In this document: positions 10,903-19,717 of the stretch, piece after piece
Layout of the letters: each line of letters begins with the position of its first letter
Position numbering within the stretch: the stretch's first letter is position 1
Assembly: GCA_963575745.1 (NCBI GenBank)
Contig: CAUYUJ010020726.1
Location: forward strand, 1,031,969-1,095,968
Direction of reading: 5' to 3'
Length of the DNA stretch: 64,000 nt
Origin: Prorocentrum cordatum
Lineage: Eukaryota; Sar; Dinophyceae; Prorocentrales; Prorocentraceae
Program-made: the position numbers and the translations under genes
The notes under the pieces: model-generated
The model's database searches: none
Told to the model about the DNA's origin: nothing
What the model saw: the letters and a program-made list of their open reading frames with translations, nothing else

Positions 10903-11859
10903 ATGGAGAGGGTCTCGTGGCCAGATCAGACTCACGTCCCAAAGAGCCCCCTGCGAACGACACCACTCGGCAGGGCCATGAGCCGCGCCGCAGGGCGTGC
11001 CGCAGCTGCGGCTGAGACCCTCTTTGACTCCGCCGAGTCTCCGTCGAGGGCGCTGACTGCACGCTTCGCGGATCGCCAGCCCGAGTCTCCCGAGACGCCC
11101 TGTCCGCTCGAGCTCCCCGCCCCCGTCGACGAAGAGGCCGAGGTTGTTAGCAGCGATGAGCAACCGCTGGTGCCCGTGCCGCCGACGCATGCAGATGAGG
11201 CGTCCGAGGCAGAGACTGAGAAGGCCGACATCCCGATGCGCGTGCTCGAGCCGCTGCAGCGCCCCTCGTGGATCGGTCAGTCGAATGTCCACGAGCCTGG
11301 GAAGCGCCACTGGAAGCTGAGGACTGATGATGCTGTGTGTGGCCCCGTGCCCGCGCAGTCGCAGGAGGTGCTCATGCCGCCCGAGGTGCAGGCACACATG
11401 CACGGCGCAGATGTCGCTGGAGGCACGCCTGTCCCTTCCACGCCGCCGAGCTTTGCTAGCAAGAAGACGGCGTTCATGGACAGCATCTCGGGCATGTTGA
11501 ACGGCTTGCGTGACAAAGCAGCAACGCAGGACGAGAACCACGTGGCCGCTGGCCTCAGGGAGCTGCTGAACTCCGCGGAGGTGAAGCACATCATGAGCCT
11601 CAAGCAGGGGACGCCGTCTCCTCCGACGAATTCAGGCCGCGGCGACGAGCAGGAGGGCGACGAGGTGAACTGGGCAGAGATGTGGGAGAAGCTGAAGGAC
11701 CCGCATTCGGGGGTATGAAGGTCAACGTAGGTCAATGGAGGGCCAATGGTTATCTGTTCATTGACCTAGCATTGGCCCGCAGGTTGACGGCGGGTCAATG
11801 CTAGGTCAATGAACGGATAAACGTAGGTCGATCGGCTACGGCCAGCACGACGATGACGA

Positions 11860-11926
<67 letters not shown>

Positions 11927-12486
11927 TACGACTACGACGACAACGACGACGACGCGCGTCCATGGCCCCCGCCCGCCCAGGAGGGCGGCTACCGCTTCTC
12001 GACGAAGGGCCGCAAGGGCAACCCGATCGCGGGCAAATGGCATAGGGAGAAGAACAAGTCTGAGAAGATCAAGCAGGAGTACGCAGAGGCCGTGCGCAAG
12101 GGGACCGCGGCCATGGACGAGTACAGGCAGCAGTGGTGCCGCGACGAGCACGTGAAGTACCAGAAGCAGCACACCTTCACCGAGTCGCAGGAGACCGCGT
12201 GGGTGAAGGAGACGGAGATGCTCGCCGTCGGGCGCATCGCCTGGCTGTACGGAGGGGGGGCCGAGGGGTGGCGGGCGGCGACGACCCACTGCTCCAAATG
12301 CATCCAGATGGGCCCCCCCTTCGTAGAATATGAAGAAAGTGGTGAGATCCTCCTGTTCCCGCATGTCAAGAAGGTGTTCAAGGAGCAGTTCAAGCAGGTC
12401 TGGACAACCCACCAGACGTGGCTCGTGAGCGCGCTGGATGGCGGCGCCGATGCCCCCTCGGCGGGGCAGGGCTTGAATCGGGGCGG
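10903..12486 (+). CDS. multi-exon gene, exons 1 and 2, unknown dinoflagellate family
   Basis: Exon 1 runs from an ATG at 10,903 (another in-frame ATG is at 10,978) to 11,712. Exon 2 runs from 11,981 to about 12,486. The intron 11,713-11,980 begins GTATGA, ends CGCCCAG and is phase 0 on both sides, so the frame continues ...KDPHSG/EGGYRFSTKGRKG. Exon 1 codes an Ala-rich, then acidic low-complexity N-terminus, then a more ordered part ending EVNWAEMWEKL. Exon 2 codes a charged, Trp-rich domain (AGKWHREKNKSEK, AWVKETEMLAVGRIAWLYGGG, FKEQFKQVWTT). To my recollection this domain belongs to a large uncharacterised dinoflagellate family, but no function is known to me. Exon 2 probably ends at GG/GTAGGA. 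Further exons may be 13,587-13,681, 13,948-14,050 and 17,780-18,340. Confidence 0.7.
11750..11820. repeat. 31-bp hairpin inside intron 1
   Basis: The arms 11,750-11,780 and 11,790-11,820 pair with two mismatches over a 9-nt loop. The 10-mer AACGTAGGTC occurs on each side (11,724-11,733 and 11,820-11,829). The arms contain ATTGACC, the core of the repeats at 14.1, 18.7 and 20.8 kb. Confidence 0.9.
11850..11948. repeat. (GAC)n microsatellite in intron 1
   Basis: Nearly pure GAC/ACG triplets lie between the hairpin and the 3' splice site at 11,980. The poly-Thr, poly-Val and poly-Arg frames here are repeat artefacts. Confidence 0.95.
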
Positions 12487-12506
12487 GTAGGATTCAGGGT
12501 AGAGGT

Positions 12507-12778
12507 AGAGGAGGAGGAGGAGGAGGAGGAGGAGGAGGAGGAGGAGGAGGAGGAGGAGGAGGGCGACTACGACGACGACGACGACGACGACGACGACTAC
12601 GACGACGTCGACGACGACGACGACGCCGACGACGGCGACGACGACGACGACGGCGGTGGAGATGATCGGCGTGCTGGGTTTGAGGGAAACGATACGAGTA
12701 CGCTGACGACGGCGATGCTGAGGATGATGGTGATGAGGATAATTGTGATGATGATGAGGATGATGAGGATGATGATGC

Positions 12779-12823
<45 letters not shown>

Positions 12824-13228
12824 GGCTGAGGATGGTGATGATGATGCCGATGATGATGGTGATGGTGATGCTAGTGATCATCATACGATGGTGGTCATGA
12901 TGATGACGATGATGATGATTATGCTGATGATGATGTTGCTGCTGATGATGATGCCGATGATGATGATGATAATGACGGTGACGACGACAACGACAACAAC
13001 GAGGATGATGATGATTATGGTGATAATGGTGATGCTGATGGTGGTGGTGATGATGATGATGATGATACTGATGCTGATGATGATGACGATGCCGATGACG
13101 ATGATGCTGATGAGGATGATGAGGATGTTGACGATGATGATGATGATGTTGACGATGATGAAGATGATGATGATGATGAGGATGAGGATGAGGATGATGA
13201 TGAAGATGAAGATGAAGATGAAGATGAA

Positions 13229-13308
<80 letters not shown>

Positions 13309-13330
13309 GAATGATGATGCTGCTGCCGAC
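12507..13330. repeat. compound GAG / GAC / GAT microsatellite
   Basis: GAG triplets (12,507-12,560), GAC triplets (12,565-12,650), then a long degenerate GAT block (about 12,717-13,320). Presumed intron of the first gene. The Met/Asp and His-rich frames on both strands are artefacts. Confidence 0.95.
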
Positions 13331-13586
13331 CGTGAGTATGATGCTGATGATTTCGACTGTGACGAGGAGCGGGAGGGGGGTGGATGAGGAGGATGAGGAT
13401 CAGGACGGTGAGAAAGACAAAGAAGGTGCGTTGGAGCGAGGGAGGGAGGTAGGGAGAGGGAGGGAGGGAAGGAGTGAGAGAGGGATGGGGGAGATGGGTG
13501 AGGATGAGGAGGCGAATGAGGAGGACGATCGAGGAGGACGATCGAGGAGGACGATCGAGGGGATAGCGGGATCGGCCGCTCCCCAG

Positions 13587-13681
13587 GCGGCGCCGGCGGC
13601 GGGGGCGCAGCTGGCGGTCGCGGAGGCGGCGACGGCGGCGGCGGCGCGCGGCTCGGGTGCCGAGGCGCGCGACCCAGGGGA
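13587..13681 (+). CDS. possible Ala-rich exon of first gene
   Basis: After CCGCTCCCCAG the frame reads AAPAAGAQLAVAEAATA and continues Ala-rich to GTGAGG at 13,682. The composition matches the linker regions of the gene upstream. The splice phase to exon 2 is not consistent if exon 2 ends at 12,486, so either that end or this exon is wrong. Confidence 0.35.
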
Positions 13682-13947
13682 GTGAGGGGCTGTGAGGCGA
13701 GTAATTCAATATGATAGGGATGGGGGGGGGATGGAGGAGGAGGCGGATGAGGGGGATGGGTAGGGGGAGAGGGCGAGGAGGAGGTGGAGGAGGAGGAGGA
13801 GGAGGATCGAGGATGAGGATCTGACGAGGAAGAGGGAGAAGGGTGAATGAGCAGGGGTTACAAGGACGATGCGGGCTCACCCCATCCGTACCCCCCTCTC
13901 TCTCCCATAACTCGCCCATCTTTCATCCTCCCACCCCGCTCCCGCAG

Positions 13948-14050
13948 GCTGCTGGCGCTGGGGCGGCTGCTGGGGCGGCTGCTGGGGCGGCGCAGAAGCG
14001 CGGCCGCGAGGCCAAGGCGGGGATGGGCGCGGGCCGACTGTGCCGCCGTC
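13948..14050 (+). CDS. possible Ala/Gly-rich exon of first gene
   Basis: A strong 3' splice site (a pyrimidine-rich stretch from 13,890, ending CTCCCGCAG at 13,947) precedes a frame reading AAGAGAAAGAAAGAAQKRGR and further basic residues. The exon end is unresolved; a perfect palindrome begins at 14,051. Confidence 0.4.
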
Positions 14051-14100
14051 GACCCATCGATGAGCCAACGGATGATCATCCGTTGGCTCATCGATGGGTC
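14051..14100. repeat. perfect 50-bp palindrome
   Basis: Positions 14,051-14,100 are exactly self-complementary with no loop. The centre is GGATGATCATCC and the ends are GACCCATCGATG and its complement. It sits between the exon candidate at 13,948 and a TTGACC repeat array. Confidence 0.97.
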
Positions 14101-14112
14101 CGCTGATCCGCC

Positions 14113-14420
14113 GTCGACCCACCATTGACCCGCCATTGACCCACACGTTGACCCGCCATTGACCCGCCATTGACCCACACATTGACCCGCCATTGACCAG
14201 CGGTGTGTTCGTTGACCCACACATTGACCCGCCATTGACCCGCCATTGACCCACCATTGATCCGCGAGGTGTGCGTTGACCCACACATTGACCCACCATT
14301 GACCCGCCATTGACCCGCCATGACCCACCATTGACCCGCGAGGTGTTCGTTGACCCACACATTGACCCGCCATTGACCCGTCATTGACCCGCGTTGTGTT
14401 CGTTGACCCAGCTAGTGGCC
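14113..14420. repeat. CCATTGACCCG repeat array, block 1
   Basis: Units such as CATTGACCCGC and CATTGACCCACA repeat every 10-12 bp, with a larger period of about 65-70 bp marked by GTTCGTTGACC or GTGCGTTGACC. Related arrays lie at 18.7 and 20.8 kb. Confidence 0.9.
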
Positions 14421-14548
14421 CTTGACCCGCGGTCAGTTCATCAAGATTCACTGCCCTCCTGCAGTCTCGTCAGCATCGCCATCTTGCGTGCAATCATCAT
14501 CGTCATTATCCGTACTACATGCTGGCTTACAGGTGAGTATCATGCAGC

Positions 14549-16166
14549 ATGGCGCCTAAGAGAAAACCAGCTTCCACCGCCGCGCCCCCCGCCGATGGGC
14601 CTACTGGAGGCAGGCCGCCAGGCAGCACCACGCTCGTCTCAGAGGATGTGCAACGCAAGCTGCTGGAGGTTCTGAGGGACACCGTCCATGCCCCCGAGAC
14701 CATCGCCTACGACAGCAAAGCGGGCCAGGATACGGCCGCCCTGACGGCGCACAAAGACATACTCCTAGGGTTCCGCAAGCAGACCGACATCATTCCCGCG
14801 AAGAGTGTGTTGAGCACCCTCTTGCTGGAGCTCGCCAACACCAACGAGACACAGTGGTGCCTGGCCGATTCTGCTGAGTCATGGGCAGAGCAGCAGGCGT
14901 CCAGCCTGCATGCGATGCTACAGCACGTGGCGAACGGGGTGCGGAAACGGCCGCCTCCGAAGTGGGCTCGAGAGTTCGCGACCAGCGCTGATGCCGCCGC
15001 CGAGGGAGGTGCCCAAGGCGGTGATGAGGAAGAGGAGGACGAGGAGGCCGAGGAGGCCGAGGCCGAGGCCGAGGCCGAGGCCGAGGCCGAGGACGCAGCT
15101 GCCGAGGATGCGGAGGAGGAGGACGAGGACGACGATGCAGCTGACGAGGACGGCAATGAGGCTGAGGACGGAGGGGGCAACAAGAAGGGCAAGGGCGACA
15201 AGGCCGTGGGCGAGGCGAAGAGCAAGGCGCCGCCGTCCAAGGACAATCGCGACCTCGTGTTCGAGGTCATGGTGAACGAGTGGACATCGGCTGGAACACA
15301 GAGTTGAAGGCAGTCTCGGGCCTCGAACCAGTCAGGTCCATGTTTCGGGCGAGGCGCGCAACTGTGCATCCCGCGTATGGGCCACAATGGAGGCCAATCG
15401 GGGTTTGAACTCCCAGGCCGTGTGAGATCTTATCGGGTTTGGGATGCACGGTTGCGCGCCTCGCGGTAAACGTCAGGCGTGTTGGAGGAAGAAGGACGGG
15501 TCCAAGTTGCCTCCAGAGTACGCCCCCTCGACCCACAACTCAGACGGGGAGACGGTCGCGAAGTGGGCCGACGGGCAGCAATTCATCGTGCCAGCGCAGT
15601 GGATCGACATCGAGCCGCAGCCGAAGAAGAGGCAGGCGAGCGCCGACAACCTAGTGTGGGAGGGCAAGAGAGGCGATCTTCGCCTACAAGCCAAGTGGAC
15701 GAGGAAGAATGATGAGGAGTGGCTGACGCTCTGGTCTGGCGGCGCTGGAGGAGTGCCACTCAAGCAAGTCACGTCTCTCAGCGGGTACAAGACGAGGGAG
15801 GAGGGCGCCGCGCACATCAAGGCATTAGGCCTAATGTACGCTGAAGGGAAAGACAAGCCCGAGCTCGAGGCAGCGAAGGTCATGCACGGCTACGTGGTGA
15901 AGAGTTCTAAGCGCCCAGCAGCGGCGATGAAGCGCCCAGCCGCAGCCGACGGCGACCAGGGTTCGGGCAGCGGTGGCCAGGCGAAGAAGGCCAAGGCCCA
16001 CGGCGGTGAGCCAGTCGCGCCCCCGATGCAGGCCGCAGATCCTCTCGGCGCTGACGTCGCTGCAGGGGCGGCATGCGTGGATCTGACTGGCAGCGCCAGT
16101 AGTGCTTCCGACGGGGGGCGACGCATCCCCCCGCGCGGGCCGCCGATGCCCGCATTCACGTGGTAG
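14549..16166 (+). CDS. two-exon gene, KRPAAA-type protein of unknown function
   Basis: Exon 1 starts at ATG 14,549 (MAPKRKPASTAAPP) and runs to 15,265 (GAG/GTCATG) or 15,271 (ATG/GTGAAC), both phase 0. Exon 2 starts at 15,477 after AAACGTCAG, also phase 0, and ends at TAG 16,164-16,166. The protein of about 470 residues has an ordered N-terminal part (VSEDVQRKLLEVLRDTV), an acidic Glu/Ala/Asp low-complexity middle, a second ordered part rich in Trp and Lys (FIVPAQWIDIEPQPKKRQ, LTLWSGGAGGVPLKQVTSL) and a basic tail with KRPAAAMKRPAAA. That tail motif is common in dinoflagellate gene models and may act in nuclear targeting or DNA binding; this is inference. No known domain was recognised. It lies between exons that may belong to one other gene, so it could be nested, or all may be one transcript. 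Confidence 0.65.
15349..15464. mobile_element. intron with 24-bp terminal-type inverted repeats
   Basis: 15,349-15,372 and 15,441-15,464 are inverted copies with one mismatch (arm starts GCGAGGCGCGCAACTGTGC). They enclose 68 bp and lie wholly inside the intron of the two-exon gene. GTCAGG occurs on each side (15,331 and 15,472), the second at the 3' splice junction. This fits an introner-like or miniature inverted-repeat element that created the intron. Confidence 0.6.
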
Positions 16167-16235
16167 TTCGACGGCGGACGGTGCAGGCTCGACATGGCGC
16201 GCCAGATGAGCTGGGCAGAACCACATCGTATCATC

Positions 16236-16471
16236 AACTGCACCATCAACATCATCATCATCATCAGCATCATCAGTATCATCACCACCACCATCATCAT
16301 CATCATCAGCATCATCATCATCCTCCTCCTCATCATCATCATCACCTTCATCATCATAATAATAATCAGCATCATCATCATCATCAGCATCATCATCATC
16401 ATCATCAGCATCTTCATCTTCATCTTCACCATACTCATCATCATCAGCATCAGCATCATCATCATCACCAC

Positions 16472-16508
<37 letters not shown>

Positions 16509-16512
16509 GTCA
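16236..16512. repeat. (ATC)n microsatellite
   Basis: ATC triplets with CAGC, CACC and CTTC interruptions, just after the stop codon of the two-exon gene. The His-, Ile- and Met-rich frames are artefacts. Confidence 0.95.
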
Positions 16513-17779
16513 TCGCCCATTCTGCGTGTACACCCCCACTATGTCCTCTATCCTCCATCCTTTTCGCTAATTCCCTCTTCCCCCCCGACTCCAAATCTGC
16601 TCACATCGACCCCTTATCAGATGAGTTATACACCGTGTCTTTGCCCGAGTATCTCGATGTCTTTATCGCCAGCATGTGTCCGCCAGCGGTTCGGTGGCCG
16701 ATGCATCGCCGAGCGCTCCGCTCCCCCAGCAGCCCCCGATCGCGAGCTTGTCTGCATGAACCCTTCGTCGAGCAGTCTAGAGCCCCCAACCCTTCGCCAA
16801 TGCTCCTCGTGTGGTGCCCGCTGAGTGCCTGTCCGTTCCACTACACCTTTATCGAGTTAATCGCTGGCCTACGGTCGTGCCTCGCATGCGGCTCGGAGCG
16901 CAGGGGGTCCAGAGCATGACGACTACACACGCGCTTGGCTTGATGCGGTTGTATGCGCACGTGCACCGAGTCACATAGGCATACATGGTTGGGATGGGAT
17001 CGGGATGGGCACACGTGTACAAACGCACGTGCATGTGTTTACACAAGCACGCATAGACGTATACGTACACACAAGTGTTCACACATGTATACACGTATGC
17101 AGCTAATGTATGTGCGCGTATGTGTACATAAAACAAATTACACTCACACACACACACTTAATGGGGACCCCATGCGAACACAATATCATGTACTCCATCC
17201 GCTTAACACGTCAGGTATACACCTATGTGTAGCAATATAGATCGTGCTGACTGTGAATGCTGGCGGCGACGATGGCAACGACTCCTGGGCATGCATCTTT
17301 CGGTGAACGTCACGATTTATGGAACAATGCAACGGGACGGGAGGCTACCGAGCAGCCGGTGGGCGAGCCCGCGGCGGCGGCAGCGGCTTCCGCGGCTGGC
17401 GCTGAGGACCGAGTTGCTTGCCTTGCTTGTTTGTTCGATTGATGTGCTGGGACCTGGCCCACGTGCACGGACTTGCATGAGCTCGCTGCACGCTTGTGTC
17501 GGCCTCGTCTGGTGCTCGAGCGCGCCTACGCGTGATCTGTGCTGGTGCGTTTGCATCCGCCATCGGCTGATAGGGTGCATTAGCAATGGGTGGGCAAATG
17601 AAGGACTGAGGGGTGGTGGTTGGAGAAATGAAGGGTGACGGGTGACGGGTGGAGGAATGACGGATGGGCATGTGACGGCTGGAGGAGTGATAGGTGGAGG
17701 AGGGACAGGCGGGCCATGTGACGGGTCGGGTGGCGGGAGGGCGGGGCTGGTTTGCATGACATAACGCAGATCGCAACAG
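16513..17779. other. spacer or intron without recognised gene
   Basis: Holds CA/TG-rich sequence at about 16,960-17,160 and a degenerate GGGTGACGGGTGGAGG repeat at 17,600-17,745. It ends in a 3' splice site (CGCAACAG at 17,779) for the exon that follows. Confidence 0.55.
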
Positions 17780-18340
17780 GACGGGTCAGCGACGAAGCGC
17801 CCCCGTGGTGGTGCGCGTGCCGCCGCGGCTGCCGTGGGAGCCGCAGCGGCTGCCGACGGCGGTGCCACGGTGCCGAAGTCGAAGGCGAAGTCGAAGGCGA
17901 AAGCTGGAGCTCGCCCCCGCGCCGCCAACGCGGGCCAGCAGCTGTCCGAGGCGGAGAAGCTCAAGAAAGCACAGTCGCTCATCGGCAAGCACGCTGCTGT
18001 GACCTCGCAGGCGGCAGCTTTGAAGAGGCAGATCGAGGTTGACCCGAGCTGGACCTTCGCCAACACGCCTGAGCACTTGAAGGAGCTCGACCATGCCTTG
18101 AACTCAATCGGCGACCACGTGGCGGAGCACCCAGAGCTCAGCGCCATGGTCACGCAGGGCTGGGCCAAATTCAAGAAGGAGTCGCCCGAGCTGGAGTTCC
18201 ACACTGCGGTGGCGGATTGCCTGGACATGGAGGACATGATCAATGCCATCAACGAGGAGATGTCCTACCTGAACCAGGAGAAGGAGCTGAAAGACCAGCG
18301 GGATCACATCAGGGCGCAGCGGGCGGCGCAGGCCGCCTGA
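17780..18340 (+). CDS. 3' exon of uncharacterised dinoflagellate gene
   Basis: The frame opens after the AG at 17,778-17,779 (an in-frame TAA lies at 17,762) and ends at TGA 18,338-18,340, giving 186 residues. A basic Ala/Lys linker (KSKAKSKAKAGARPRAANA) is followed by a mostly helical domain: SEAEKLKKAQSLIGKHAA, QIEVDPSWTFANTPEHLKE, LDMEDMINAINEEMSYLNQE. The D-P-S-W-T-F-A-N stretch recalls the C-terminal domain that, in my memory, accompanies the domain at 11,981-12,486 in other dinoflagellate proteins. I therefore suspect it is the last exon of the first gene, with the 14.5-16.2 kb gene lying inside a long intron. No function is known. Confidence 0.6.
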   Translation, partial: DGSATKRPRGGARAAAAAVGAAAAADGGATVPKSKAKSKAKAGARPRAANAGQQLSEAEKLKKAQSLIGKHAAVTSQAAALKRQIEVDPSWTFANTPEHLKELDHALNSIGDHVAEHPELSAMVTQGWAKFKKESPELEFHTAVADCLDMEDMINAINEEMSYLNQEKELKDQRDHIRAQRAAQAA

Positions 18341-18736
18341 GGGGCCTGAGCGTATACAAGCAGGTGCTCCCACAACCGATGGGGCAGCATCGCCATCGGA
18401 TGACTCTTTGACGCAGCATCTGTGATATGGGTGGATAGGGGCGGACATCGACATGTTATGAACTGTAGTTTGGATGATGTATTTCACATGTGTCAGAGTA
18501 AGGGGTGATATGTCAGCTGCAGGTCTAGACGTTGTCTGGGTGCGCGTGCGAACGAGAAGAGGGTCTCGTGCAGGCGCGGGACAACCCTGGACCGCATCCC
18601 GAGGCGTTGTGATTTAGCTGTCCGAGCTCACGCAACCCCGCCAGACAGTGAAACCATACGAGCGGTTATGTTGTTTCAACCTTTGCATCGTTTCTGATAC
18701 GTCGGAACGACCATGGACACCCACTGGACATCGTCC
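18341..18736. other. downstream spacer
   Basis: No gene, terminator or polyadenylation signal could be recognised. Confidence 0.5.
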
Positions 18737-19010
18737 GACCACCGTTGACCCCCCGTTGACCCCCCGTTGACCCCCCGTTGACCCCCCGTTGACCCCCCGT
18801 TGACCACCGTTGACCCGACCGTTGACCCGACCGTTGACCGACCGTTGACCCGCTCACCATCCAGTGTAAATTCACAGGGTTCGTGGACCGTTGACCGTTG
18901 ACCGACCGTTGACCCGACCGTTGACCCGACCGTTGACCACCGTTGACCCACCGTTGACCCACCGTTGACCCACCGTTGACCCACCGTTGACCCGCCGTTG
19001 ACCCGCTGTT
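18737..19010. repeat. CCGTTGACC repeat array, block 2
   Basis: CCGTTGACCC units of 10-12 bp run to about 18,855, stop for about 40 bp of unique sequence, then resume from 18,888 to about 19,005. Confidence 0.9.
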
Positions 19011-19523
19011 GGCTCGCAATTAACCTGCTGTGCTCTCCAGTAGCTCCACCTTGGCACAGGAGCGGCTCTGAAAACTAATAAACCACCAACGTTGACAACA
19101 ATTTTGTGTTCAAAACGTACTAGTGCTGCCACGTCACACGTTGGAGCTACGGTCGGGTGTGCTAGAACTCATATGCTGTCTCGGTTTAGGACCCGTGACA
19201 ATAGGTTATGCGTTCCCTTGTCCGCCATGTGGATATGACCCCAATGCGGTTTCATACGCCGATGGCCCGATCGGACGAAGTCGGGCTCGGGAATTTGACC
19301 TGTGCACCTCCTGGACAGCCAGGCAGGTGATCCGTCACTTTTTGCAGTTGGCGCTGCGCCATATGCGCCAACGGCGGCGGACGAGGTCCGCTCTCTTTTG
19401 ACGGCCGCCTTGCGCGGCGACGATGTCACGTGTGAGTTGGTAACCGTGCAGGGAGCTCAGTCACGGTAGGACTTTGTGATTGTTGTCTCGCGGCGTCGTG
19501 TCGTCCTCGTCGTCCTCGTCGTC

Positions 19524-19555
<32 letters not shown>

Positions 19556-19717
19556 GGTCGTCGTCGTCGTCGTCGTCGTCGCATCGTCGTCGTCATATGT
19601 TGGGCCGGCGCGTGGGACAACGATCACATGGGTGACAGTATCAGTGGGGCAAGGGCGCATGCGAAACTCATGGTGCGTGATGGCAGCTGTGCAGGCTCGC
19701 AAGGGCCGCGTGTCGGT
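19011..19717. other. upstream region of transposase-like gene with (GTC)n
   Basis: Unique sequence, then CGTCGTCGT triplets at 19,497-19,602. No promoter motif seen. An in-frame ATG at 19,628 offers an earlier start for the gene that follows. Confidence 0.55.

Noticed and set aside
12597-13919. His-rich and Asp/Met-rich frames of up to 440 codons
   Set aside because: They translate GAT/GAC/GAG microsatellites in introns.
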